From contig JAITWK010000014.1 of the NCBI GenBank assembly GCA_031285295.1, forward strand, positions 27,874-91,873: a stretch of DNA of 64,000 nucleotides, written 5' to 3'. The position numbers were made by a program, and so were the translations under genes. The notes beneath the pieces were generated by a model. The model made no database searches. It had not been told where the DNA came from and saw nothing but the letters and a program-made list of their open reading frames with translations. Positions 35,936 through 44,302 of this stretch are shown piece after piece. Positions within the stretch are counted from its first letter, which is position 1; every line of letters begins with the position of its first letter. This DNA comes from Deltaproteobacteria bacterium (GTDB taxonomy: Bacteria > Desulfobacterota > Desulfovibrionia > Desulfovibrionales > Desulfovibrionaceae).

Positions 35936-36190
35936 CTAGTCTTTTTCTGCCTCCTCAACCATTGCATCAACCAACTCTCCTGGGCGAACCTCAAGTGAGT
36001 TTGCTATTTTTACGAGCAAGTTGATGTTTGGTGCGCGGTATCCCAATTCCAGTGACGATATATAGCTTTTGGCTATTCCGACCCTGTCAGCAAGCTCTTG
36101 CTGGGAAAGTCCAGCCGCATCGCGATATCGCCTTAAGATCGCAGGCATAAATGTCTTTGCCAAGTTGTCTTCATCGTATTTTTTAGTCAT
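35936..36190 (-). CDS. XRE-family transcriptional regulator
   Basis: This 84-residue single HTH_3 protein has the pattern LRRYRDAAGLSQQELADRVGIAKSYISSLELGYRAPNINLLVKIANSLEV at residues 17-65, typical of Cro/C1-type repressors, and an acidic tail. The start is uncertain: the ATG at 36190 has GGAG only 2 nt upstream, and an in-frame TTG lies at 36205. A large nested palindrome at 36222-36263 in front of it is the likely operator. It lies at the edge of the AT-rich island and diverges from a lipoprotein gene, so it probably controls both. Confidence 0.8.
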   Translation of the reverse strand: MTKKYDEDNLAKTFMPAILRRYRDAAGLSQQELADRVGIAKSYISSLELGYRAPNINLLVKIANSLEVRPGELVDAMVEEAEKD

Positions 36191-36221
36191 GTCTCCAAAA
36201 TACAACGAGGCTTTACAATAT

Positions 36222-36263
36222 CGACTAACTATTGTAGGTCAATTGACTATCTATCGTTAGTCG
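36222..36263. promoter_or_regulatory. Nested palindromic operator
   Basis: The outer arms CGACTAAC (36222-36229) and GTTAGTCG (36256-36263) are exact complements, centred on the 10-bp palindrome GTCAATTGAC (36238-36247). The layout suits two dimers of the divergent XRE protein. Confidence 0.6.
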
Positions 36264-36330
36264 CACTTGGCAGGGGGCATATTGAGATACTCGCCCAACC
36301 TTAACCCGTATCTAATAGAATGGGGTAGCT

Positions 36331-37026
36331 ATGAAAAAACTTACATTTCTACTAATCGCCTTGATGATTTCTGTAAGTTTGCAAGGTTGCATTACAACTG
36401 TCCAAGGGTTGTTTGATGAAGATTTTCGCGCACAGCAGAGCGCAATGGAAGTAAATCAATTATTTCCTGAAATTCAGGGTATGTATTCATGGATGAATAA
36501 CGAATTCATAAACGGTGTTGCTACGAAGCTCAATGCCAGCCCCCCAAATTTGCGAGCAGGATTTACCAGGCATTGGGTTGAATCGAATGCGCGTGAAGGC
36601 TTCCCATTCGTTCGAAGTGAAAGCAGCGGGTGGAATTATAATAATTCAAGTACCGCTGCTATTAATAGAAACTTTGAGGTGCGCGATGAAATGTTCATCG
36701 AGCTTTGCAAAAAGCAAAATTACACTGTTGTTAGATACAAATATGATTTTTCGAAATCTCTTTTGAAAGGTTTCGGGATTGAGAGTGTGACTGGTAGGGA
36801 TCGGCAGGTAGACGTATCATGGCGCTATACTTATGTAGCATTCAATGAGAACAAAGAACCAGTAATGGGCTATATCCCTTTGCTGTACGGTATTTACTTG
36901 AGTACCATGGGAGGGGTCGGTAATTATAATCTTGATTCAATTTTTTTACCGAAGGACAAAGTCAATAGCCTCATGAATTCTCTTCCGAATTCTTTTATCA
37001 ACGATATGGAGTCAACGACCTTTTAG
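36331..37026 (+). CDS. Uncharacterised lipoprotein
   Basis: This 231-residue protein has a lipoprotein signal peptide (hydrophobic core at residues 5-16, lipobox LQGC with lipidated Cys19). The mature part has no motif that I recognise; it is rich in Asn, Phe and Tyr and has a Gly/Tyr-rich hydrophobic stretch (MGYIPLLYGIYLSTMGGVGNY) near residues 185-205. It is AT-rich like its island neighbours and is closed by its own perfect terminator, so it is a single-gene unit divergent from the XRE regulator. Confidence 0.8.
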   Translation: MKKLTFLLIALMISVSLQGCITTVQGLFDEDFRAQQSAMEVNQLFPEIQGMYSWMNNEFINGVATKLNASPPNLRAGFTRHWVESNAREGFPFVRSESSGWNYNNSSTAAINRNFEVRDEMFIELCKKQNYTVVRYKYDFSKSLLKGFGIESVTGRDRQVDVSWRYTYVAFNENKEPVMGYIPLLYGIYLSTMGGVGNYNLDSIFLPKDKVNSLMNSLPNSFINDMESTTF

Positions 37027-37059
37027 CGTCATTCTTCAGTTCGTTGGTGAACATAAAAT

Positions 37060-37102
37060 AATAAAATCAGCCAATGTATTTTGTACACGGGCTGATTTTA
37101 TT
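37060..37102. terminator. Bidirectional terminator after lipoprotein
   Basis: A perfect 13-bp stem (37060-37072 with 37090-37102), A-rich on the left and T-rich on the right, encloses a 17-nt loop. Confidence 0.8.
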
Positions 37103-37187
37103 GTTTCTATGGTCAATCGTTTTTATGTTTGCAGCCATGTCTATAAGTAAATCACCAATTAATAAAACCGAAAGGTTAGAATAAATT

Positions 37188-38012
37188 ATGAAAAAAAGCA
37201 TATGCTTGAGCTTTCTTGGGCTTAAGGGCGGAAGTGGGAAAACTATCATTTCAACGAATATTGCCTACGTCCTCGCATCAGCCGGAAACAAGGTTCTTGT
37301 CATTGACGCCGACCCACAGGGCAATGCCACACTGACTCTCTCGCCAAAGAACAAAAAAGATCCCGGTTTATTTTACCCGGCAATGAATGAATTTCTTCTT
37401 GATCGGGGAATTGGAGCTTTAGATGTCATAGTGACAGACACAATTGATCAAAACATCCATTTACTACCAAACAATCTTAGAGCCGCACAGGCGGCACTTC
37501 GTATTGAACCTCTTGTGGCAATCGGACAGGTGATGAAACGGCTACAGCCCATTATGCAAAATTATGATTACGTCATTTTTGATGGCCGTCCAGAAGACGC
37601 AGGACTGTTTATAAATCTCGCAATGATTTGTTCTGATTATGTAATTGTACCAATCGACGGAACATATGGCGCTTCAAGCTTATCCGCACTGCTTGACCTT
37701 ATTGATGATATGAAAAATTGGAACGCAAAACTTGAATTACTTGGAGTAGTTCTTAACCATTGGATGCCGCAAAGAATACAAGCAAAGCAACTAAAAGAAT
37801 ATTTGAAAGCACAATATCCAGAAGTCTATGTTTTTAATCAAACAATACCAACGTCTGAACAAATTCGCCGAACTCAAGTAATGGGAAGGACGTTGCCAGT
37901 TGTTATTGGAGAGTCCATCAGCCCATCTTTTAAAAAATTGGCAAAAGAAATTATAAAAACTATTGAATCCAGAGAAAAGGAAAAAAATGATCAAAATACT
38001 TATCTATATTAA
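37188..38012 (+). CDS. Orphan ParA-like ATPase
   Basis: This 274-residue protein has the deviant Walker A motif KGGSGKT at residues 13-19 with the signature lysine Lys13, then VIDADPQGNATLTL, the ParA/Soj hallmark. The usual DTPP of Walker B is DGRPEDAG here, so the family's second motif is altered. There is no parB gene next to it and no obvious cluster of parS-like repeats. ParA proteins position plasmids, elements or protein complexes; an orphan one in an island next to recombinases may help maintain an excised circle. It stands alone between two oppositely oriented transcription units. Confidence 0.85.
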   Translation: MKKSICLSFLGLKGGSGKTIISTNIAYVLASAGNKVLVIDADPQGNATLTLSPKNKKDPGLFYPAMNEFLLDRGIGALDVIVTDTIDQNIHLLPNNLRAAQAALRIEPLVAIGQVMKRLQPIMQNYDYVIFDGRPEDAGLFINLAMICSDYVIVPIDGTYGASSLSALLDLIDDMKNWNAKLELLGVVLNHWMPQRIQAKQLKEYLKAQYPEVYVFNQTIPTSEQIRRTQVMGRTLPVVIGESISPSFKKLAKEIIKTIESREKEKNDQNTYLY

Positions 38013-38172
38013 CGCATACAGTTAAATTTAATGACTTACTACACGTTATACAGTTATTAAAAGGTTATTATTGCAAGTATATTAGGTGAGGTGATTTTTA
38101 TAAGATGTAGTAGTTCAGACTTGATCTGACAGTGATTTCCGTTTTGACAGATTTTCCTGCTCGATTCAGTCG

Positions 38173-38622
38173 TTATAATTCCGTTTTATCACGATCCACA
38201 GAAGGCATTGGTCTGTTCAATTTTTCCTCCGTTATGCCTAGCAGACCAGCATTATATATTATTGTTGCCGTTTGGTGCGCAAGTTTATCATAGGCTTCTG
38301 TTTTCTGCCGAAGTTTTGCTTTAAGTGAGTCGTTTCTATCCGCGGTCGTCTTCTGCACGGCTGAGGTGGAACGCTTCTTCTTTGCTGCACCGTTAAATTT
38401 TTGAGCCTTTTTTGCTGCTGCAAAGGCATCACTAATTAAGACGAAGCTACTCAAGCACTGTCGCGTATAAAGCCAAAAAAGGTGTTTTTCAACTTCCTTG
38501 GCGAGCAGTTTCCAAGTCAACTTTGCCTCACCCCAGTGTCCCAAAATATCGACGATTACCATGATATCATGATCGGTAATATTCTTTGGCCGAGTTGGGC
38601 TATTTCCGTTTATCTTTTTCAT
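38173..38622 (-). CDS. Small basic helical protein of recombinase module (TnpC-like)
   Basis: This 149-residue protein is strongly basic and helical, with a probable coiled coil at about residues 95-130 (LKAKLRQKTEAYDKLAHQTATII). It has no enzymatic motif. The position as last gene, overlapping the large recombinase by 23 nt, and the size match TnpC of Tn554-like elements, which influences the direction or efficiency of transposition. The assignment rests on context more than on sequence. Confidence 0.6.
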   Translation of the reverse strand: MKKINGNSPTRPKNITDHDIMVIVDILGHWGEAKLTWKLLAKEVEKHLFWLYTRQCLSSFVLISDAFAAAKKAQKFNGAAKKKRSTSAVQKTTADRNDSLKAKLRQKTEAYDKLAHQTATIIYNAGLLGITEEKLNRPMPSVDRDKTEL

Positions 38623-40603
38623 GAGTTTTTTTCATCGCTAACGCTTTCGCGCTATTTTTGATTTGTTTTTTCTGTCTTGGTTGAGCTAATTGAATAACGG
38701 CATCTTGATGAATGTTTGGATCTTTCATAATGGTATGAAGCTCTGTCAGCCTAGCGACTGTCTGTTTATGATGCTCAAGCCATCTGTCGCTGCCATAGTA
38801 GCCCTCATTAACTGCATTCTGTGCCATAATCATCAAATCATTTGCCTCTTTCAGGCGTGCGAGTATATTTTTTTGTTTTTTCTTATCACACTTGAGACAT
38901 ACAAGATGTTTGCAGAATAAACAGTCTCTGTAGTGGTCGCATGGATTCATAGTAAAATCATTGATGCAAAATCCAATATCTGTAGTATGAGCCGTTTGTA
39001 TTTTTAATGCTGCGTATTTATCCCGCGTCATAGGCATGTTAATATTGACTTTTTTCATAGGTCCAAACATCAGGCTACTGTCACCAACAGCAGACCGAAC
39101 CAATGCCAAAGCCTGATCATCCGTGACGTGATCATAAACCACGTTTTGGCTGACATTTGCTCGTCCGCTCCATTTGGCAATATCCAACTGGCTAAGCCCC
39201 CCAAGTTGAGCCAAGGTATTTAGGTAGTGGCGGAACTGATGGCTATTGATAACAATCGGACTGCCATCAGGTTCTGTAAAACCTAGTCTGGTAAAAATTG
39301 AAGGAGAGCCATGTGCAACTCGTGCACCGAGGCCATAATTTATGGTGTTAATATTCACTGGTTCTATAATGCATTTGAGCGTATGGTGCGTTGAATGTAG
39401 TTGATTTTTTAGTACAACAAAGAGCGCCTCATCGTATCTTAAGCCGGTCTTATAAGCCAAAATTGGAAAATTTGCTGGTAATTGCCGGAGAACGGCTTTT
39501 TCCAGATCGTCAAAGCTTACCTTGGATTCCGGCCCGTGGAGAGTGATCTTTTGGGATTTGCACCATTCACGAACCGCCAGCAGATGTGGAAGTCCCAAAA
39601 CCTCTGACACTTCTTGCAATAATAAAAAATTTTTTTGCCGCAACGGTTCTGTATTCTCATCCAGATAAATCATATCAGGGTGTTGAATGTACCATCTGGC
39701 AATTGTTCTAGCTTCCTCGGTTACGGAGCGTATTTTTGCCAACGCTTCTCGAACTAGTCCTTCCGCCGCCGCCAATACTGGCTTGAGCATAGGCTTGGCA
39801 TATTTACCTGGCCACCAACGCAAAGAGTAGACCTTTTTCTTACGTTTTCCATATGTTGTCTCATCTTCGCATAAGAGCGGAAGTTCAAGAACTTCGTGAA
39901 TCCTGCTAGGCATACAAAAAAGTATTGCCGCAGTTGAGCTTATCAGGATTTCGTTGGGCTCAGTAGCAAGTTTGTAGACCTCTGGAATAGCATCAAGAGA
40001 TGCCTCCGAAGGCATCTTTTTTAACCGATCTTCGTCAGCTTTTTTACCAACCCGAACCGCGTCAGGCGGACGTTTCAGCGGGTTTTTCCAGAAAATATTC
40101 TGTGAAACCATTTTATTGGTGTTCATGAATTTTACAATTTGCTGAAATTGACCACCGATCCGGTGTATCAAGGCAGGACTTTTAAAATAAGAATTAGCTA
40201 TTTGCACAGCCCTGTTCAAAATATCGACATTCAACTTGTGGGGCGCGGGAGGCAGGCCATGTTCAGCCAGTGCCGCCTCAATGACACGAAGTGCCCCTAG
40301 GCGATGACCAATGCTTTGGCTGGGGCGAAGGGCATGATGGTATCGGATGTACGCTTTGGCAAAATCTTTGAATGCCGGATGCATACTCTCAGGTGATTTA
40401 TCTTTAGCTGTTTTTAAATTGCTGAAGCGAATTCTTTCTCGCTTGTTACCCATAGCTTTTCTGTTAAGAGCATTGGTCACATCCCAAAGATCCGAGTCGA
40501 AGTTTAAATCTTTACCGAAGACTGACAGCTCATTTCGGCATTTCAAAATGAAAGACTCTATATTTCCTTTAGACTGTGGAGTGAAAAGAATAATGTTGCT
40601 CAT
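38600..40603 (-). CDS. Large tyrosine recombinase with C-terminal Cys cluster
   Basis: This 667-residue protein has a catalytic core with Arg in KTGLRYDEALF, the box HQFRHYLNTLAQ (His-x-x-Arg), Trp in place of the second His in AKWSGR, and the nucleophile Tyr in VYDHV. After it comes a cysteine-rich segment (C-x8-C-x5-C-x2-C-x4-C-x2-C), probably a zinc ribbon. The size and layout resemble TnpB of Tn554. The ATG at 40603 is chosen because it overlaps the previous stop as ATGA, with GGAGAT upstream; the in-frame start at 40639 lies inside the previous gene. Confidence 0.82.
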   Translation of the reverse strand: MSNIILFTPQSKGNIESFILKCRNELSVFGKDLNFDSDLWDVTNALNRKAMGNKRERIRFSNLKTAKDKSPESMHPAFKDFAKAYIRYHHALRPSQSIGHRLGALRVIEAALAEHGLPPAPHKLNVDILNRAVQIANSYFKSPALIHRIGGQFQQIVKFMNTNKMVSQNIFWKNPLKRPPDAVRVGKKADEDRLKKMPSEASLDAIPEVYKLATEPNEILISSTAAILFCMPSRIHEVLELPLLCEDETTYGKRKKKVYSLRWWPGKYAKPMLKPVLAAAEGLVREALAKIRSVTEEARTIARWYIQHPDMIYLDENTEPLRQKNFLLLQEVSEVLGLPHLLAVREWCKSQKITLHGPESKVSFDDLEKAVLRQLPANFPILAYKTGLRYDEALFVVLKNQLHSTHHTLKCIIEPVNINTINYGLGARVAHGSPSIFTRLGFTEPDGSPIVINSHQFRHYLNTLAQLGGLSQLDIAKWSGRANVSQNVVYDHVTDDQALALVRSAVGDSSLMFGPMKKVNINMPMTRDKYAALKIQTAHTTDIGFCINDFTMNPCDHYRDCLFCKHLVCLKCDKKKQKNILARLKEANDLMIMAQNAVNEGYYGSDRWLEHHKQTVARLTELHTIMKDPNIHQDAVIQLAQPRQKKQIKNSAKALAMKKTHEKDKRK

Positions 40604-42129
40604 TGGACGATATCTCCTTTTTCTTTCATTTCTTTGCACTTCAGCACAACCTGAGCCACCGCCATGATCGTCCTATCATTCACGCTGGCAATTCGAGGAT
40701 CAGTGCTTCTCAATAGACGCTTTCGCTCCTTAAGCAGATATGTCAGAATACTTGCGTGTGGGCCATCCATCCACGCTTGGAAATTGATGCAGGTGTAGCA
40801 AGCGATTGGGGCAAATGACTGGCAGAAATCGTGCCGACCACATTGCCCTACAGGTTTGAAATCACTATGTGGACTGCAAATAAATAACCTATCGCGCTTT
40901 TTTGCCTGTGTCTTATGATCAATGAGTACTCCAGCGAATGCCTGTAATCTGGGTGCCAATTGAAAAGCGAGAGCTTCATTGAGACGTTCGAGCATATCTG
41001 GAAGTGCTTGCACATACACACCAACGTTTTGTATGTCGGTGTGATCCAGTAATTCTGCAATCACGAGTTCTCCATGGCCTTCTGCGGCGGCACGCGAACC
41101 AAGTGAACGTCGGGCTCTCGTTGGAGTTATATTGAGATAGTCTCCCGTTCTCTCAGAGTGCACCCGAAGTGTGCTTAATATTTGCTTTATTTTTAGCGAT
41201 ATAGTCGTAGATGTACGATGAAATTCAAACCCTTTTGACATTTCTTGACTCGCTCGCGCAGCCGGAAACATAGGAGCCTGTTCAGGATCGTCCAAGAGTC
41301 CTTTAAAAGAGTTTCGAAGCGATTCAATATGTTCAGCGAGTATTTCGCCGATGGTTGGATCTATGGGGCGCGTGGCGAATGATTCTCGTGCTAACTGGTG
41401 ACGCTGTTTCGCGCGGGGAATATCCAAAAAGTACTCCTGCTCATTATTTTCACCGACAAAGATATGAAAATCGCACAATTTCAGCCCTGCAAATTGAATC
41501 GGTCGTTGCCCGAGCGTGAGACAAAGCCAGGCCAGCAGAAAATCCTCCCGCTCCATTTCGCCCGTCTCGTAAGCTGTGTTGAGGCCAGAAAGTAGCGATT
41601 GGTACTCCAGGGCGGTAAAGGCTCCATGTTCAGGGTCGTGGGTCAGAACAGCTTCACCTTTAGTGCAACCCTTGATCCGTAGCTGTTCAAGGAGTGCCAA
41701 GCAATCCTGGCTGACTCCCGGCAACTCCATGCTTATCCAATGTTTTATTAGTCCAGAAATGTATCCCAGGAAGTATTTATTGCATTCTGGGAGAAAGGAA
41801 TAATAATTAAGAAGTATTTCCGAATTAATGTAGGTCACATCTACTTGTAATTCTTCATATGTTTTTATAAAGAAAAATAATAAATATCTGAACATGCTAG
41901 AGGTATAAGATGGAGATCTGTTTTCTGCGTACCAGCAAATGATTTTTTTTATGGATTGTCGTATTTCATAACTGCATTTAAATTTTGTAAAATCCATATA
42001 AATTGTATTCAATTCGTCTTTGTATTGCCAAATATCTTTCTGTGGATAAAATTCACGCCCACTACGTGTGTAACTGACATCAGGCAGATAAGCAGTTTTG
42101 ACGAGTTCTTGTCGTAGTGCGCTAGTCAT
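40600..42129 (-). CDS. Tyrosine recombinase 2 of the trio
   Basis: This 509-residue protein has a catalytic core with Arg in TLGQRPIQFAGLKL, the TPTRARRSLGSR box where the His of His-x-x-Arg is replaced by Thr, LLDHTD supplying the later His, and Tyr in VGVYVQ. A C-terminal cysteine cluster (C-x11-C-x5-C-x7-C-x2-C) resembles that of the third recombinase. The missing His could lower activity, or this protein may act mainly as a structural partner. It overlaps its neighbours by 8 nt and 4 nt. Confidence 0.8.
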   Translation of the reverse strand: MTSALRQELVKTAYLPDVSYTRSGREFYPQKDIWQYKDELNTIYMDFTKFKCSYEIRQSIKKIICWYAENRSPSYTSSMFRYLLFFFIKTYEELQVDVTYINSEILLNYYSFLPECNKYFLGYISGLIKHWISMELPGVSQDCLALLEQLRIKGCTKGEAVLTHDPEHGAFTALEYQSLLSGLNTAYETGEMEREDFLLAWLCLTLGQRPIQFAGLKLCDFHIFVGENNEQEYFLDIPRAKQRHQLARESFATRPIDPTIGEILAEHIESLRNSFKGLLDDPEQAPMFPAARASQEMSKGFEFHRTSTTISLKIKQILSTLRVHSERTGDYLNITPTRARRSLGSRAAAEGHGELVIAELLDHTDIQNVGVYVQALPDMLERLNEALAFQLAPRLQAFAGVLIDHKTQAKKRDRLFICSPHSDFKPVGQCGRHDFCQSFAPIACYTCINFQAWMDGPHASILTYLLKERKRLLRSTDPRIASVNDRTIMAVAQVVLKCKEMKEKGDIVQ

Positions 42130-43393
42130 TCTTTCTCCCCAAGTTTATAGCCTCTTTTTGCATTTGCAGCGAAATTTTCTGTGCTTCTTCAATTACATAT
42201 CGCCTGGTATATACCGCGGCCATTTCAGAAGTTGGTATCCACCCCATCAGGATGCAGCGCAAATATTGCTCTCTATCTGGTGGAACTCCTTCTTCTTTCA
42301 TGATCCGAGAAAATCTATCATTCCAGGTATGGCGTAACAAGTGGGGGGAAAAATTACTTAATAGATGTGGGTTCACGGCTTTTATCTCCTCGCATACGTG
42401 CGAAAGTCCAGAAATGGAAAATGGATCTCCTATTGAGCTTACAAGCAAGAACGGGTGATATTTGGCGTGCTGTGTTTTACGGCGACAATTATGAATATAC
42501 CCATACAATCGCTCACCTAGGGCATCTTCAAGTGGTAAAGAACGCTCTAGCGTTTTTACTAACGGTTGGTATTTACGTGAATCTTCCGGATTATCTGGTC
42601 GGCGAGCGATGAGTATTTTATTTTCCGAAAAATTTACATCTCGTACTTGCAGAGCCAACAATTCTCCACGACGCACCCCCAAATAAAATAAGAGCTTAAT
42701 AAGCAGTTCATTTCGCGTTCTACAAAAATGGTGTTTCCAAGGATTATCCTGCGAGCAAAGGTCAATTATGCGAAATAGTTCATCTTGACTCTCTTGAGAC
42801 AGACCTTGACGGATCGTGACGCCTCGCTTCGCTCCGTCTGTTGAGAAGGAACTGAGTACCCGTTGAGTCATCGTGCGCGCCCACTCAAAAGACTTCAGAC
42901 GATCAGATGTTTTATGGTGTGAAAACCATTCCAGTAACCATAGCAAGTAGTCTTTTATGTATATTTGGCGTAAGGTCGCTGTTTTTTTGCTGATCTCGTC
43001 GGATACGTTGTGAGGAACAACTTTTTTGCGAAACGGCGTAAACTGGATCGTCTTTTTATTTGGGCTGTGCTGTGGAGCAGTGAGAGCAGTAATATCGCTT
43101 ATTGGAAACCTGCTTACTCGGTTCAAATTTTCCAGTTCCGGTCTGCTCAGAAAGTTTCCAGCAAGCATCCGGTGCTCTAGTTGGATATTTGCGCTATCCA
43201 AGAAATGATAGAGAATGACTATCGCCCTCAAGGCATTTTCTACGGTATGACCGGCTCTGTTCCTTGTTCGCAAGTTCATGTTGGCATAGAGATTGCCATA
43301 ATAATGCAGAGTTCCATCTGCATTAACTAGAGCCCGAAATCTTTCTCCGCTACTTGCTACTATTACCTTAATTTTATATGCGCTTTTTTCCAT
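42122..43393 (-). CDS. Tyrosine recombinase 1 of the trio (TnpA-like)
   Basis: This 423-residue protein has an N-terminal SAM-like core-binding region followed by the catalytic domain: Arg in YLGVRRGELLALQV, the box SPHLLRHTWNDRF (His-x-x-Arg), GW in place of the second His, and Tyr in YTRRYV. All key residues are present, so it should be active. It is the first gene of the module and would be made first. The promoter must lie in the 43400-43480 gap, between the gene and a terminator-like hairpin. Confidence 0.85.
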   Translation of the reverse strand: MEKSAYKIKVIVASSGERFRALVNADGTLHYYGNLYANMNLRTRNRAGHTVENALRAIVILYHFLDSANIQLEHRMLAGNFLSRPELENLNRVSRFPISDITALTAPQHSPNKKTIQFTPFRKKVVPHNVSDEISKKTATLRQIYIKDYLLWLLEWFSHHKTSDRLKSFEWARTMTQRVLSSFSTDGAKRGVTIRQGLSQESQDELFRIIDLCSQDNPWKHHFCRTRNELLIKLLFYLGVRRGELLALQVRDVNFSENKILIARRPDNPEDSRKYQPLVKTLERSLPLEDALGERLYGYIHNCRRKTQHAKYHPFLLVSSIGDPFSISGLSHVCEEIKAVNPHLLSNFSPHLLRHTWNDRFSRIMKEEGVPPDREQYLRCILMGWIPTSEMAAVYTRRYVIEEAQKISLQMQKEAINLGRKND

Positions 43394-43480
43394 AAATATT
43401 CCCTTTGTCTATAGGCTGAATAGCCGTGAAAATATTTTGGATATTATAAATCATTTTTGTTGTAATGTGTCAATATAATT

Positions 43481-43519
43481 AAAAAAAGTGAGTGAAAGTC
43501 AATACCTCTTACTCACTTT
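43481..43519 (-). terminator. Terminator-like hairpin upstream of recombinase operon
   Basis: On the minus strand the arms ACTCACTTT and AAAGTGAGT pair perfectly over 9 bp and are followed by a run of T. It would stop transcripts coming from ssb before the island. Confidence 0.65.
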
Positions 43520-43639
43520 AAATTTCGCTGATAAAATTATTTTCTAGATACTTTGGCAGTGAATGACTGTTTTTTACATTCCACAAAAATGATGCACTAG
43601 CAGTCTCTTTCACCTTTCTCGTTATAAAACGTAAACAAC

Positions 43640-43667
43640 AAAAAAGCCCAGTAATTACCCGGGCTTC
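43640..43667 (-). terminator. Terminator after ssb
   Basis: On the minus strand AAGCCC and GGGCTT arms enclose an 11-nt partly palindromic loop and are followed by a T run, 35 nt after the ssb stop. Confidence 0.75.
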
Positions 43668-43702
43668 TTGAGTGCTGTTTACACTTTTAACTTAGTGGTA
43701 CC

Positions 43703-44251
43703 CTAAAACGGTACGTCGTCCATTCCGCTGGCTTCGGAAGGGAAGGCCGGTCCGAGATCGTCCATGGGATCGTTAAGCGGAGCGCCCGACTGGCGCTTGC
43801 CGCCCTGGCCCTGGCGCGGCTGCTGGCCGTAGCCCTGTCCCGCCTGGCCGGAACCGTAATTTTTGGGCGCAGGTTCGTAAGATCCCATGCCGTCTTCATT
43901 ACCTGCCCCTGCCGAACCCGCCGCGCCCCGGCGATCCAAAAACTGGATGCGCTGGGCCTTTATTTCGGTGCTGTAGCGATCCTGCCCCTGTTGATCCTGC
44001 CATTTACGGGTTTGCAGGCTGCCTTCCACAAAAATGAGGCTGCCCTTGCCCAGATAGGTTTTGCAATTTTCGGCCTGGCGCTGAAAAACCACCACGGTGT
44101 GCCATTCGGTGCGCTCTACCTTGTTGCCGTCGCGGTCCACATAGGATTCATCGGTGGCCAGGCGCAGGTTGGCGATGGGGGTGCCATTGCTGGCGTAGCG
44201 AATTTCCGGATCCCGGCCCAGTCTTCCAATCAACATCACTTTATTGAGCAT
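43703..44251 (-). CDS. ssb: Single-stranded DNA-binding protein
   Basis: The 182-residue SSB has an OB fold in residues 1-110 (MLNKVMLIGRLGRDPEIRYASNGTPIANLRLATDE, then TEWHTVV and the YVEG-like FVEGSLQTRKWQDQ), a Gly/Gln-rich flexible linker, and the acidic tip ending DDVPF that docks repair and replication partners. It acts as a tetramer on single-stranded DNA in replication and repair. It is the first core gene beyond the island and has core-like composition. Confidence 0.97.
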   Translation of the reverse strand: MLNKVMLIGRLGRDPEIRYASNGTPIANLRLATDESYVDRDGNKVERTEWHTVVVFQRQAENCKTYLGKGSLIFVEGSLQTRKWQDQQGQDRYSTEIKAQRIQFLDRRGAAGSAGAGNEDGMGSYEPAPKNYGSGQAGQGYGQQPRQGQGGKRQSGAPLNDPMDDLGPAFPSEASGMDDVPF

Positions 44252-44302
44252 TTAATTCCTCCGGCCATACTTGTGGTCACGTATGATTAGATTGTTTATT
44301 TT

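Larger units (their letters stand above)
38173..43393 (-). mobile_element. Four-gene recombinase module of a mobile element
   Basis: Three adjacent tyrosine recombinase genes and a small basic helical protein gene run in one direction with 8-nt, 4-nt and 23-nt overlaps, a sign of strict co-expression. The arrangement resembles the Tn554 tnpA-tnpB-tnpC integration module with one extra recombinase. The ends of the element could not be fixed; no tRNA or duplicated target was found. The AT-rich block 35.9-43.6 kb is the likely extent. Confidence 0.65.

Noticed and set aside
37188..38012. ParA as part of the chromosomal parAB system
   Set aside because: No parB follows, no gidA/gidB-like neighbours and no parS repeats; the gene is AT-rich and in an island.
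38173..43393. Recombinase module as a standard RIT (recombinase in trio) element
   Set aside because: RIT recombinases are more uniform in size; here lengths are 423, 509 and 667 with a TnpC-like fourth gene, closer to Tn554. Terminal repeats of RIT type were not found.
43394..43702. tRNA or duplicated target marking the island boundary
   Set aside because: No cloverleaf could be folded, and no direct repeat matching the other side was seen.
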